NCBI RefSeq assembly: GCF_003261575.2 | Contig: NZ_CP036175.1 | Span: 4,154,001 to 4,218,000 of the forward strand | Reading direction: 5' to 3' | Length of the DNA: 64,000 nt | From: Klebsiella huaxiensis | Lineage (GTDB): Bacteria; Pseudomonadota; Gammaproteobacteria; Enterobacterales; Enterobacteriaceae | Shown here: positions 44,761 to 53,881 of the stretch, piece after piece | Numbering within the stretch: position 1 is the first letter of the stretch | How the letters are laid out: every line of letters begins with the position of its first letter | The notes under the pieces: generated by a model | What the model was told of the DNA's origin: nothing | The model's database searches: none | Seen by the model: the letters and a program-made list of their open reading frames with translations, nothing else | Made by a program: the position numbers and the translations under genes

Positions 44761-45405
44761 TTGCAGCACAATAAAATCCTCATCCGCCAACTCGGCCTGC
44801 AACCTTACGAACCTGTCTCGCAGGCAATGCATGAGTTCACCGACACTCGCGACGACTCCACCCTGGATGAAATCTGGTTGGTCGAACATCATCCTGTGTT
44901 CACTCAGGGCCAGGCTGGAAAAGCCGAACATGTTCTTGTTCCTGGCGATATCCCAGTGATTCAGAGTGACCGTGGCGGGCAGGTTACCTATCATGGTCCC
45001 GGGCAGCAGGTGATGTACGTCATGCTGAACCTTAAACGCCGTAAGCTGGGCGTACGTGAGCTGGTCACCCTTTTAGAGCAAACCGTCGTGAATACGCTAG
45101 CAGAATCTGGCATTGAGTCGCACCCCCGCGCCGACGCTCCCGGCGTCTATGTCGGCGAGCAAAAAATCTGCTCTCTGGGTCTGCGTATCCGTAAAGGTTG
45201 CTCATTCCACGGTCTGGCGCTGAATATCGCCATGGATCTGTCACCATTCCTGCGAATCAACCCATGTGGTTATGCTGGTATGGAAATGACCCAAATGCGT
45301 CAGTGGCAGCCGAATGCTCGTCCAGAAACCGTTGCTCCGCAATTGGCCGCGAATCTGTTGGAGCTGCTCAATAATCCACCGTACGAATACATTTCAGTCC
45401 GGTAA
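44761..45405 (+). CDS. lipB: octanoyl-[ACP]:protein octanoyltransferase
   Basis: 214 residues from TTG 44761 (LQHNKILIRQLGLQPYEP), chosen by GGAG nine bases upstream and family length. Catalytic Cys169 (INPCGYAG) and Lys135 (GEQKICSLG) are in the standard positions, and RGGQVTYHGPGQ is intact. It transfers octanoate from acyl carrier protein to lipoyl domains, the substrate step for LipA. Confidence 0.96.
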   Translation: MQHNKILIRQLGLQPYEPVSQAMHEFTDTRDDSTLDEIWLVEHHPVFTQGQAGKAEHVLVPGDIPVIQSDRGGQVTYHGPGQQVMYVMLNLKRRKLGVRELVTLLEQTVVNTLAESGIESHPRADAPGVYVGEQKICSLGLRIRKGCSFHGLALNIAMDLSPFLRINPCGYAGMEMTQMRQWQPNARPETVAPQLAANLLELLNNPPYEYISVR

Positions 45406-45408
45406 TTA

Positions 45409-45435
45409 TTACGTCCCGTGGTCGCGGGACGTCAC
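45409..45435. other. hairpin after lipB
   Basis: ACGTCCCG and CGGGACGT arms around TGGTCG. There is no clear T tract, so it may be an RNA-stabilising end rather than a terminator. Confidence 0.45.
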
Positions 45436-45543
45436 CTTTCCCTCTCACAACAAATTAAGTCTTTATATTTGCTGTGTATTATCACGAATCAGAATGAGTC
45501 TGGTCGTTATAATGATGCTATTCACCATTATCGGAAATATAGA

Positions 45544-46497
45544 GTGGAAGAAAATAACGCTCCAGCAGAACCCACTGACCCGCAAGATGATCGCCACGGG
45601 CGGCAGGTGTTTCGCATTTTACGTAACATAGACCTGAACTTACTGACCATTTTTGAAGCCGTTTATGTGCATAAAGGCATCGTTAATGCGGCAAAGGTGC
45701 TCAACATCACCCCCTCGGCGATCAGTCAATCAATCAACAAACTGCGTGCACTCTTCCCCGATCCGCTGTTTATTCGCAAAGGCCAGGGCGTAACGCCTAC
45801 CGCCTATGCGACGCATCTCCATCAGCATATTAGCCAGGGAATGGAGGCTTTTCTCAACGCGCTGGATTTAACTGGTGATACGCACCAGGAGCGAGTGATA
45901 ACCATCGCGACCTCTCCGGCTATTGGGGCATTGATAATGCCGGTGATTACCAAAAAACTGAGAGCCGTCTTTCCTCAGGTATTGCTGCATAATATCGCCA
46001 TCAACGACGCCGTCAGCCAGCTGAATCAGCGTCAGGTCGATCTGTTGATCGACAGCTTCGCGCACGCCGGGCTGTCGATTACGCATCATGTGTTATTTCA
46101 GGATAGTGTGCACATATACTGCCGGGCAGGTCATCCGGCGTTAAAAATGTCGGCAACTCCAGAAAACCTTCGCCAATATGAATTCGCGCTGCTGCAACCT
46201 GAGCACCATCGCTATGCGGCACTTCTGCGTCGCCTGCATGAACACCTGGGCGAGCGTCGCTGCGGCTTCAGTAGCTACAATTTGTTAACTCAGGCCGCAC
46301 TGGTCAGTGAAAGCGAGATGCTGGGGCTGATTACTTCCGGGATGTTCTCCCTGGTAGAGCGCATATGGCCGTTAAAAATTCTTGATTTTCCACCTTTACA
46401 GGCGGAAAAAATTGATGTTTCACTACATTACAATAAACTCAGCGCGCAAGAACCCTTATTGAAAGAGATTGTAGAGACCATTCGCCAAGCCTTTTAG
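45544..46497 (+). CDS. ybeF: YbeF, LysR-type regulator
   Basis: 317 residues from GTG 45544, the same length as E. coli YbeF; the ribosome site is weak. The winged helix-turn-helix (about 30-90) reads DLNLLTIFEAVYVHKGIVNAA and ITPSAISQSINKLR, followed by the LysR substrate-binding domain. Target and inducer are unknown. Between lipB and lipA, but function in lipoate metabolism is not shown. Its N-terminal domain is close to that of YbdO at 58118. Confidence 0.9.
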   Translation: MEENNAPAEPTDPQDDRHGRQVFRILRNIDLNLLTIFEAVYVHKGIVNAAKVLNITPSAISQSINKLRALFPDPLFIRKGQGVTPTAYATHLHQHISQGMEAFLNALDLTGDTHQERVITIATSPAIGALIMPVITKKLRAVFPQVLLHNIAINDAVSQLNQRQVDLLIDSFAHAGLSITHHVLFQDSVHIYCRAGHPALKMSATPENLRQYEFALLQPEHHRYAALLRRLHEHLGERRCGFSSYNLLTQAALVSESEMLGLITSGMFSLVERIWPLKILDFPPLQAEKIDVSLHYNKLSAQEPLLKEIVETIRQAF

Positions 46498-46684
46498 GTG
46501 ATAAAGCACGTGAGGGAAAAGCATAAAACAACAACTATTTTACAATTTGCCGTGTTACCAGGCTGCTTTCTGCCCCGTATCAATGGTATACTGCCTGCGC
46601 TTAATTCAAAAATAGTTGATAAATACAACATTTTCTTGAATTGATTCGCTTTCCTTCGTGACTCGCAACTGGAACACGCACGCT

Positions 46685-47650
46685 ATGAGTAAACCCATTG
46701 TGATGGAACGCGGTGTTAAATACCGCGATGCCGATAAAATGGCCCTTATCCCGGTGAAAAACGTGGCAACTGAGCGTGAAGCTCTGCTCAGAAAACCGGA
46801 ATGGATGAAAATCAAACTTCCGGCTGACTCGTCCCGTATCCAGGGGATCAAGGCAGCGATGCGTAAGAACGGCCTGCACTCCGTGTGTGAAGAAGCCTCT
46901 TGCCCGAACCTCGCGGAATGTTTTAACCACGGAACGGCGACTTTTATGATTCTGGGTGCCATCTGTACCCGTCGTTGTCCGTTCTGCGACGTGGCGCACG
47001 GACGCCCGGTCACTCCAGACGCCAACGAACCGCAAAAGCTGGCGCAAACTATTGCCGATATGGCTCTGCGTTACGTTGTTGTGACTTCCGTTGACCGTGA
47101 CGATCTGCGCGATGGCGGCGCTCAGCATTTTGCCGACTGCATCAGAGCTATTCGCGAGAAAAATCCGACCATCAAAATTGAAACCCTGGTTCCGGACTTC
47201 CGCGGTCGTATGGATCGTGCTTTGGAAATCCTCCAGGCGACACCACCGGATGTGTTTAACCATAACCTGGAAAACGTGCCGCGCCTGTATCGCCAGGTTC
47301 GTCCGGGAGCCGATTACAACTGGTCTCTGAAGCTGCTGGAGCGTTTTAAAGAAGCACATCCGGAGATCCCGACGAAATCGGGTTTGATGGTTGGTTTAGG
47401 TGAAACGAACGCCGAAATCGTTGAAGTGATGCGCGATCTACGTCGTCATGGCGTCACGATGCTAACTTTAGGTCAATATTTGCAGCCAAGCCGTCATCAC
47501 CTGCCGGTACAGCGTTATGTTAGCCCTGATGAGTTCGAAGAGATGAAAGGCGAAGCCATGGCAATGGGCTTTACCCACGCCGCCTGCGGGCCGTTCGTTC
47601 GCTCGTCCTATCATGCTGACCTGCAAGCCAAAGGTATGGAAGTGAAGTAA
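46685..47650 (+). CDS. lipA: lipoyl synthase
   Basis: 321 residues from ATG 46685 (MSKPIVMERG), the E. coli length. The auxiliary cluster uses Cys68, Cys73 and Cys79 (CEEASCPNLAEC), the radical-SAM cluster Cys94, Cys98 and Cys101 (CTRRCPFC), and the C-terminal RSSYHAD supplies the conserved Ser. It inserts two sulfur atoms into octanoyl-lysine made by LipB. Confidence 0.98.
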   Translation: MSKPIVMERGVKYRDADKMALIPVKNVATEREALLRKPEWMKIKLPADSSRIQGIKAAMRKNGLHSVCEEASCPNLAECFNHGTATFMILGAICTRRCPFCDVAHGRPVTPDANEPQKLAQTIADMALRYVVVTSVDRDDLRDGGAQHFADCIRAIREKNPTIKIETLVPDFRGRMDRALEILQATPPDVFNHNLENVPRLYRQVRPGADYNWSLKLLERFKEAHPEIPTKSGLMVGLGETNAEIVEVMRDLRRHGVTMLTLGQYLQPSRHHLPVQRYVSPDEFEEMKGEAMAMGFTHAACGPFVRSSYHADLQAKGMEVK

Positions 47651-47659
47651 TCCGTACCT

Positions 47660-47700
47660 CGACTGCTGCGTGAAACCTGGTAGCGCAGCAGTTTACTTTT
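47660..47700 (+). terminator. probable terminator of lipA
   Basis: GACTGCTGCG and CGCAGCAGTT form the stem, with a 13-base loop and TTACTTTTCTG after it. Confidence 0.65.
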
Positions 47701-47795
47701 CTGTTCTGCTATTCCCGAAATTCCCCATTGCAATGAATTAGCCCAGCGCAGTAACAGTTGGTTGCATCTTTTTAGGCGAAATAACGTATATATAA

Positions 47796-47833
47796 CAAAA
47801 AGAGGCCGCAGCGACTAACGCTGCGGCCTCTTT
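47796..47833 (-). terminator. terminator of tatE
   Basis: A 15-base-pair stem AAAGAGGCCGCAGCG / CGCTGCGGCCTCTTT with ACTAA loop. On the minus strand it ends in TTTTTG. It lies about 60 bases past the tatE stop. Confidence 0.82.
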
Positions 47834-47893
47834 GCCGTCCAGGTTCACACCTGTCGGCAGCGTGCTCCCCTCCACCGGGAAGCACGAAGTGAA

Positions 47894-48100
47894 TTACTCT
47901 TTATGAGAGAGTTTCTGTGCCGGGATCTCTTCCTCTGCACTGGTTTTCTTCGCACTATCATCGTCATCGTTCATGGCCTTTTTAAAGCCTTTGATGGCCG
48001 AGCCCAGGTCTCCACCCAGCGTGCGTAATTTTTTGGTACCAAACACTAAAATAATCAGCGCTGCGACTACCAGCAGTTTGGTAATACTAATCTCACCCAT
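47894..48100 (-). CDS. tatE: TatE, twin-arginine translocase subunit
   Basis: 68 residues. One N-terminal membrane helix (about 5-20, ITKLLVVAALIILVFGTKKLR) with the FGTKKLR hinge and amphipathic helix, then an acidic tail. It is a TatA paralogue that joins the Tat pore for folded proteins. Separate from the tatABC operon, as in E. coli. Confidence 0.96.
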   Translation of the reverse strand: MGEISITKLLVVAALIILVFGTKKLRTLGGDLGSAIKGFKKAMNDDDDSAKKTSAEEEIPAQKLSHKE

Positions 48101-48227
48101 AGCTAACCTTCTTCTCTAATACAAGCTGCGAATACGCCATCATACACGCATACAATTAACGGCTATTTGACGCGCGGACACAATAGCAATCTGTAACAAG
48201 GTGAATCAAGCCTTGTTTAAAAAAACG

Positions 48228-49016
48228 TCATAATAATTGCGGTGGCGCAAAGCGACGATTCTGCAACACCGGCAAGCGTTCCCGAACCAGCTGAAGATAA
48301 TCAGCTGAAAGCTCAGCAAAAATCAACTGCGGCTGCTCTCCAGCCCCAGCGAGCGTCGTTCCCAGAGGATCAACAATACGACTCTGTCCAATATTGCGGG
48401 TTCCGCACTCACCTGCCGCGATAATATAACAGGTAGTATCCAGTGCCCGCGCCGCCAGCAAAGTCGCCCAATGATGTTCCTTCAGCGGCCCTTTCACCCA
48501 CGCAGTGGGTAATACTAAGAGTTGCGCCCCGCTGAGCGCTAGCGACAGCGCCAGTTCAGGAAAACGCAAATCGTAGCAGGTCATCAGCCCGACGCGCATC
48601 CCATCAACCTCAATAAGCGGCGGAATTTGCTGTCCGGCATCGACCAACCGGGATTCCTGAATATTGAAAGCATCATACAGGTGTAGCTTCTGGTATTGCG
48701 CAATAATCTTACCCTGACGTAAAGCCACCAGCGTGTTAGTTGCCCGCCCCTCGCCTGAAGGCACGTGCAAAGTCAGCACCGTCGTCAGCACGCTGTTTTT
48801 ACTTTCCGCCAGCAGTAACTGTAAAAAGCCTCCATCCAGAAGTTGGGCTGATTTAACCGATAAATCCGCATCGTTGTCATCTCGAGCAAGTAGCGCTTCT
48901 GGTAATACCAACAATGAAGCCCCTCTTCCGACAGCCTGACGCATCAGCACGACGCAAATCTGCGCATTGGTCGTCCAGTCCGGCGTTACGGCAAATTGTC
49001 CGGCAGCAACAAGCAT
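48228..49016 (-). CDS. ybeM: YbeM, nitrilase-family amidase (deaminated glutathione amidase type)
   Basis: 262 residues with the complete nitrilase triad: Glu40 (LVLPEALL), Lys110 (YQKLHLYD) and Cys147 (MTCYDLRFPE). Nit1-type enzymes of this group hydrolyse deaminated glutathione, a metabolite-repair reaction. In E. coli K-12 the gene is described as a pseudogene; here it is intact. It stands between tatE and crcB, reading with tatE. Confidence 0.88.
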   Translation of the reverse strand: MLVAAGQFAVTPDWTTNAQICVVLMRQAVGRGASLLVLPEALLARDDNDADLSVKSAQLLDGGFLQLLLAESKNSVLTTVLTLHVPSGEGRATNTLVALRQGKIIAQYQKLHLYDAFNIQESRLVDAGQQIPPLIEVDGMRVGLMTCYDLRFPELALSLALSGAQLLVLPTAWVKGPLKEHHWATLLAARALDTTCYIIAAGECGTRNIGQSRIVDPLGTTLAGAGEQPQLIFAELSADYLQLVRERLPVLQNRRFAPPQLL

Positions 49017-49106
49017 CTTTTCTCTCCCATCAGGTATTCATAGCCAGCAAGGTATTTCGCGCGCTACACTCGAAGTTTAGTATCAATCAATAAACAGGGA
49101 ATGACC

Positions 49107-49490
49107 GTGTTGCAACTCCTTTTGGCTGTATTTCTTGGCGGCGGCACTGGCAGCGTTTTACGCTGGTGGCTGGGTATGAAGCTTAATCCCATGCACCACG
49201 CTCTCCCCATTGGTACTCTTACTGCTAACCTGCTAGGCGCGTTTATTATCGGAGCCGGTCTGGCCTGGTTTAATCGCCTGACGGGTATCGATCCGATGTG
49301 GAAACTGCTTATCACCACCGGCTTTTGCGGCGGACTGACAACCTTCTCCACATTTTCCGCCGAAGTGGTGTTTCTTCTGCAGCAGGGGCGCTTTAGCTGG
49401 GCATTGCTGAATATCGTCGTCAACTTATTAGGCTCGTTTGCCATGACGGCAGCGGCATTCTGGCTATTTTCTCAGACCGCAAGCCGCTAA
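49107..49490 (+). CDS. crcB: CrcB/Fluc fluoride channel
   Basis: 127 residues from GTG 49107, chosen because AGGGA is six bases upstream and the length equals E. coli; the ATG two codons earlier is too close to that site. Four membrane helices. Fluc motifs GGGTGSVLRW, NLLGAFIIG and TTFSTFSAEV are present. Dual-topology dimeric fluoride exporter. I saw no fluoride riboswitch in the short leader. Confidence 0.95.
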   Translation: MLQLLLAVFLGGGTGSVLRWWLGMKLNPMHHALPIGTLTANLLGAFIIGAGLAWFNRLTGIDPMWKLLITTGFCGGLTTFSTFSAEVVFLLQQGRFSWALLNIVVNLLGSFAMTAAAFWLFSQTASR

Positions 49491-49498
49491 CTACAGGC

Positions 49499-49530
49499 AA
49501 AAAAAAAACCCGCTAAGAGCGGGTTTTTAT
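49499..49530. terminator. bidirectional terminator between crcB and cspE
   Basis: AAAACCCGCT and AGCGGGTTTT arms with AAG loop, A-run on one side and T-run on the other. Confidence 0.9.
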
Positions 49531-49548
49531 ATTCTACTGACGCGTTGC

Positions 49549-49758
49549 TTAGATAGGCATTACGTTTGCAGCAGAAGGGCCTTTGGCACCGTTAGTGATT
49601 TCGAACTCTACACGCTGACCTTCAGCCAGAGTTTTGAAACCGTTGGACTGGATTGCAGAGAAATGTACGAATACATCTTTGCTGCCATCTTCCGGAGTAA
49701 TGAAACCGAATCCTTTGGACTCATTAAACCACTTAACGTTACCTTTAATCTTAGACAT
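49549..49758 (-). CDS. cspE: cold-shock-type RNA chaperone CspE
   Basis: 69 residues, start ATG 49758. Single cold-shock domain with RNP1 KGFGFITP and RNP2 VFVHFSAI. The C-terminus NVMPI differs from the NVIAL I recall for E. coli CspE. Identity rests on location between crcB and pagP. It binds single-stranded RNA and acts as an antiterminator. A long AT-rich 5' region (49759-49950) is typical. Confidence 0.93.
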   Translation of the reverse strand: MSKIKGNVKWFNESKGFGFITPEDGSKDVFVHFSAIQSNGFKTLAEGQRVEFEITNGAKGPSAANVMPI

Positions 49759-49957
49759 CAAAATTACCTTTATATGAAAAAATCGACACTAATACTGTGT
49801 CGGGCATCAGTACACCAATTGTGGTACCTTTTGTCCAGCGCAACTTTGCTAAAAAGTGATAAAAGTCTCTATCTTTTTGTAGACATATAACTTTAGTCAT
49901 TGTTTTTTCAGCACATAGTCCGCTTATCACTTTTGTTGTAATGCAATGCCGTGCTGG

Positions 49958-50527
49958 TTAAAACTGGATGCGCGCCCACGCAAAGTAAACGTTACCGTTG
50001 TTATAGGTACCTGGAATATAGGTCATTTGGAATGTTGCAGGGCCGTAACCAATGGAGGCCAGAGGCAGCACAACTGGAATAGGGATATAGTTCCAGTTAT
50101 CACGCGCCGTTACGCCAAGGGTATAGCCTAAACCAAGATGGAAGTTATCGTCAGCCAACGGACGCCAGGTTTTTTCCCAACCGTAGCCGCCAATGGGCTC
50201 CCATTTGTTATAGGAGTCTTTGAAGGCCATGAGGTAAATACCATTCCAGTTTCCTTTATCATCCCAACGCGAAATGCCGAAGCCCGCCCCCCAGGGACGT
50301 TCGTTATACTTATCCGTTTTTTCTTTATCGTAGGCGAAACGAGCATGCCAGGTCACCGCCGGTATGAAAAGATCGTAGTGCTCAGGCTCATTCCAGGTCT
50401 GTGCAATGTTATCACTTAGCGTGTTGTAGCCATCGCGCAGCGTTGAGCTAAACGATGCGTTAGCAGTAGTGGATGAGAGCAACAGTCCCAAGCATCCAAG
50501 AAAAAACCATGTAAATCGACTCAGCAT
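49958..50527 (-). CDS. pagP: PagP, lipid A palmitoyltransferase
   Basis: 189 residues from ATG 50527 (MLSRFTWFF). Signal peptide of about 25 residues ending ANA. The eight-stranded barrel shows the family motifs HYDLFIPAVTWHARFAYD, RPWGAGFGISRWDD and YVFAW-like YFAWARIQF at the C-terminus. It palmitoylates lipid A at the outer leaflet, giving resistance to cationic peptides. PhoP control is known in relatives; only a weak PhoP-like sequence was seen upstream. Confidence 0.95.
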   Translation of the reverse strand: MLSRFTWFFLGCLGLLLSSTTANASFSSTLRDGYNTLSDNIAQTWNEPEHYDLFIPAVTWHARFAYDKEKTDKYNERPWGAGFGISRWDDKGNWNGIYLMAFKDSYNKWEPIGGYGWEKTWRPLADDNFHLGLGYTLGVTARDNWNYIPIPVVLPLASIGYGPATFQMTYIPGTYNNGNVYFAWARIQF

Positions 50528-50712
50528 TAACACTTCTCTATTACCAGTATCATTTTTAAAGCGGGTTAAGATAGCAAAGATAAACTTAATAATACCTTAA
50601 CGGAATTAGGCAAACTCTTGATTTGTCCGGTACAAAAAATCTGAAAATCATCACGACTGGCGTTTTGGCCACGTCCCCATTGTACGGCAATTAGGGTATT
50701 CTCACCGATTTA

Positions 50713-50726
50713 TTGATTTGCATCAG
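50713..50726. promoter_or_regulatory. FNR site upstream of dcuC
   Basis: TTGATTTGCATCAG matches the FNR consensus TTGAT-N4-ATCAA at nine of the ten defined bases. It is about 100 bases before dcuC, a gene known to be anaerobically induced by FNR. Confidence 0.7.
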
Positions 50727-50823
50727 CGAGTTCAGCCCGTTTTTTAGGCACATTCGCTCACTTAATTTTTTCTTCGCTTTATTTATCAGCAGATTCTTTG
50801 GGTTAATGGTTTAGGGGTAAAAG

Positions 50824-52197
50824 ATGCTTACGCTAGTAGAGATCCTCATCGGGATTGTGGTCATTGTGGGCGTCGCCCGCTATATCATTAAAGGCTATTC
50901 TGCCACCGGCGTGTTGTTCGTCGGTGGTTTAGTATTACTCATCGCCAGCGCACTAATGGGGCATAAGATTCTACCTGGTGATGCAAAGAGCACTGGTTAC
51001 TCCGCCACAGATATTATCGAATACGTCAAGATTCTGCTCATGAGCCGCGGCGGCGACCTCGGCATGATGATCATGATGCTCTGTGGTTTCGCGACCTACA
51101 TGACGCATATTGGCGCCAACGACATGGTAGTGAAATTGGCCTCAAAGCCGCTGCGCTATATTAACTCTCCATACCTGTTAATGATCGCCGCCTATTTCGT
51201 GGCCTGTCTGATGTCGCTGGCAGTCTCTTCAGCGACCGGTCTCGGTGTGCTGTTGATGGCAACCCTGTTCCCAGTGATGGTCAACGTCGGTATTAGCCGC
51301 GGTGCAGCGGCCGCTATTTGCGCCTCTCCGGCAGCGATCATTCTCTCCCCTACTTCTGGCGACGTGGTGCTGGCCGCCAAAGCCGCCGAAATGCCATTGA
51401 TTGATTTTGCCTTTAAAACCACCCTGCCTATTTCCATTGTGGCCATCATCAGCATGGCCATCGCCCACTTTTTCTGGCAGCGCTATCTCGATAAAAAAGA
51501 AAATGCCTCGCACGAAATGCTGGATGTGAACGAGATAACCACCACCGCCCCTGCTTTTTACGCCATCCTGCCGTTTACACCGATCATTGGCGTACTGATT
51601 TTCGACGGTAAATGGGGTCCGGAACTACACATCATCACGATCCTCGTTCTCTGCATGCTGTTGGCTGCAGTACTGGAGTTCTTTCGCGGCTTTAATACCA
51701 AAAACGTGTTTAATGGTCTGGAAGCAGCTTACCGAGGTATGGCGGATGCTTTTGCTGGCGTAGTCATGCTGCTGGTTGCAGCAGGCGTCTTTGCCCAAGG
51801 GCTGAGCACCATTGGTTTTATCAATGGCCTGATTTCTATCGCCACCTCATTTGGTTCAGCCAGCATTATCCTGATGCTGGTATTGGTTATTCTGACAATG
51901 CTAGCGGCGATGACTACCGGTTCCGGCAACGCACCGTTCTATGCCTTCGTTGAGATGATCCCGAAGCTGGCACACTCTTCCGGTATCAATCCCGCTTATC
52001 TCTCCATCCCGATGCTGCAGGCATCTAACCTTGGACGAACTATTTCACCCGTCTCCGGTGTGGTGGTCGCGGTTGCCGGGATGGCAAAAATATCACCTTT
52101 TGAAGTGGTTAAACGCACCTCAGTCCCCGTTCTGGTTGGGCTATTGGTCGTCATTGTCGCCACAGAAATTTTGGTCCCGGGCAGTGCTATTCGCTAG
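50824..52197 (+). CDS. dcuC: DcuC, anaerobic C4-dicarboxylate transporter
   Basis: 457 residues (461 in E. coli), about 12 hydrophobic helices. Conserved stretches include SSATGLGVLLMATLFPV, SPAAIILSPTSGDVVLA and GNAPFYAFVEMIPK. It mediates succinate efflux in fermentation. An FNR box lies upstream and a strong terminator downstream. In E. coli the citrate-lyase block separates dcuC from rna; here rna follows after 92 bases. Confidence 0.96.
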   Translation: MLTLVEILIGIVVIVGVARYIIKGYSATGVLFVGGLVLLIASALMGHKILPGDAKSTGYSATDIIEYVKILLMSRGGDLGMMIMMLCGFATYMTHIGANDMVVKLASKPLRYINSPYLLMIAAYFVACLMSLAVSSATGLGVLLMATLFPVMVNVGISRGAAAAICASPAAIILSPTSGDVVLAAKAAEMPLIDFAFKTTLPISIVAIISMAIAHFFWQRYLDKKENASHEMLDVNEITTTAPAFYAILPFTPIIGVLIFDGKWGPELHIITILVLCMLLAAVLEFFRGFNTKNVFNGLEAAYRGMADAFAGVVMLLVAAGVFAQGLSTIGFINGLISIATSFGSASIILMLVLVILTMLAAMTTGSGNAPFYAFVEMIPKLAHSSGINPAYLSIPMLQASNLGRTISPVSGVVVAVAGMAKISPFEVVKRTSVPVLVGLLVVIVATEILVPGSAIR

Positions 52198-52211
52198 CCG
52201 TGAAACCACGC

Positions 52212-52239
52212 GAAAAGGCGCCTGTTGGCGCCTTTTTTA
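52212..52239 (+). terminator. terminator of dcuC
   Basis: AAAAGGCGCC and GGCGCCTTTT arms around TGTT, then TTAT. Confidence 0.92.
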
Positions 52240-52289
52240 TGCTTTAATAACTCAATGTTATTAATGACCGTCAGTCATCAGGAATAAAA

Positions 52290-53087
52290 ATGTTCAGGAA
52301 GGATTTCGTCGCCATTGCTCTGTTGCTTATTTCTACTCAGGCCAGTGCAGACCCGCTAATAGCAACGCAATACGGCGATTTCGACCGCTACGTGCTGGCC
52401 CTCTCCTGGCAAACGGGATTCTGCCAAAGCATGCATGACAAAAACCGTAGCGAGCCGGATGAGTGTCGTTTACAGCAAGAAAGCACAAATAAAGCCGATT
52501 TCCTGACCGTACACGGGTTATGGCCCAGTTTGCCAAAATCCATCGCCGCACGCGGCGTAGACGAACGTCGCTGGATACGTTATGGCTGCGCGACACGTCC
52601 ACTCCCTAACATGCCAGAAGCCAAAGCCGGAAGAAAATGCCAGGCAGCAGAAACCGGTCTGTCGCTAGAGATGGCGAATAAGCTCAACGGTGTGATGCCA
52701 GGTTCCGGTGGCAATTCGTGCCTTGAACGCTATGAATATGCCAAACACGGCATTTGCTTCGGTTTTGATCCTGATAATTACTTCGGCACTATGGTTCGTC
52801 TGAACGGTGAAGTCAAACAGAGTGCTCTAGGGGGATTCCTCGCACAACACTATGGGCAAACCGTGAGCCGTGAGGGTTTCGATGCCGCAGTCGCGCAAGC
52901 CTTTGGAAAACAGAACGTTAAAGCGTTTAAATTAACTTGCAGCGGCAACCCTGCCTATCTGACCGAGATGCAAATCTCGATCAAAGCCACAGCCATAAAT
53001 GCCCCACTTTCCGCAGATTCATTCTTGCCTCAGCCCCATCCGGGCAATTGCGGTAAGCAATTTGTATTAGATAAAGTGGGTAGCTAA
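52290..53087 (+). CDS. rna: RNase I, periplasmic T2-family ribonuclease
   Basis: 265 residues. Signal peptide of 20 residues ending ASA. Active-site segments CAS I TVHGLWPSL (His75) and CAS II YEYAKHGICF (Glu149, His153) are intact, with several Cys for disulfides. It degrades RNA in the periplasm with little base preference. Reads with dcuC and rnk. Confidence 0.97.
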   Translation: MFRKDFVAIALLLISTQASADPLIATQYGDFDRYVLALSWQTGFCQSMHDKNRSEPDECRLQQESTNKADFLTVHGLWPSLPKSIAARGVDERRWIRYGCATRPLPNMPEAKAGRKCQAAETGLSLEMANKLNGVMPGSGGNSCLERYEYAKHGICFGFDPDNYFGTMVRLNGEVKQSALGGFLAQHYGQTVSREGFDAAVAQAFGKQNVKAFKLTCSGNPAYLTEMQISIKATAINAPLSADSFLPQPHPGNCGKQFVLDKVGS

Positions 53088-53272
53088 AGAAAGCAGACTA
53101 TGATGCCGTTATCATAAATTTCATATGGCTCAGCGATTGATCATTGATGAATGTGCGTTTAATCACTTCAAACCGTCGACAAGTCTCAGTATGATGAGAG
53201 GACATTAACCCTTGCCATTTTCGGTGAGGGTTTTCTTTTACGGATAGGTTCCTGGATAACATGGAGTATGCG

Positions 53273-53683
53273 ATGACCAGACCCGCAATCATCATTAATG
53301 AACTCGATGCAGAACGCATCGACCGACTGCTGGAACAACCGGCTTTCGCCAACTCTCCGGTGGCGGATGCATTGAACGACGAACTGGACCGGGCTCAGAT
53401 GCTCGCCCCGGAAGCCATGCCGCATGATGTCGTTAGCATGAATAGCCAGGTCAGATTTCGCGATTTAACAACGGGTGAAGAACGCGTACGCACGCTGGTT
53501 TTCCCCTCTCAGGTCACGGATAGCGCTACGCAGCTATCAGTCATGGCCCCGGTCGGCGCAGCCCTGCTGGGCCTGAAAGTTGGCGGTACCATTCACTGGG
53601 AATTACCCGGCGGTACCTCAACGCACCTTGAAGTACTGGAGCTGCTGTATCAACCGGAAGCCGCAGGCGATTATCACCGTTAA
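53273..53683 (+). CDS. rnk: Rnk, regulator of nucleoside diphosphate kinase
   Basis: 136 residues from ATG 53273 (MTRPAIIINELDAER), the E. coli length; an ATG four codons earlier is possible. The C-terminal half is a GreA/GreB-like domain (QLSVMAPVGAALLGLKVG, IHWELPGG); the N-terminal coiled coil is short. It binds RNA polymerase. Physiological role remains loosely defined. Confidence 0.95.
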   Translation: MTRPAIIINELDAERIDRLLEQPAFANSPVADALNDELDRAQMLAPEAMPHDVVSMNSQVRFRDLTTGEERVRTLVFPSQVTDSATQLSVMAPVGAALLGLKVGGTIHWELPGGTSTHLEVLELLYQPEAAGDYHR

Positions 53684-53717
53684 TCTCCCTACTGCCTGAG
53701 GCGTTTCGCGCTTTATT

Positions 53718-53745
53718 CAGAGGATGTATTCGCATCCTCTTTCTG
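53718..53745 (+). terminator. probable terminator of rnk
   Basis: AGAGGATG and CATCCTCT arms around TATTCG, followed by TTCTGC. Confidence 0.7.
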
Positions 53746-53881
53746 CATATTTCACTGCCCGTGCTGCTTTTGACAAATTTTTACGCCCTCCTCAACCCGA
53801 TCTGACAGTTTTGCGACCTGAATGGCACAATATTCTCCTATAATATGTTGATATAGAGACCAACGAACAAGGAGGAAGCAT

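Noticed and set aside
49017..49106. Fluoride riboswitch before crcB
   Set aside because: The leader is short and shows no GGNGAUG-type core or pseudoknot arms.
50560..50615. PhoP box upstream of pagP
   Set aside because: A GTTAAG-N5-ATTAAG-like sequence exists on the minus strand, but the match to the direct-repeat consensus is too weak to call.
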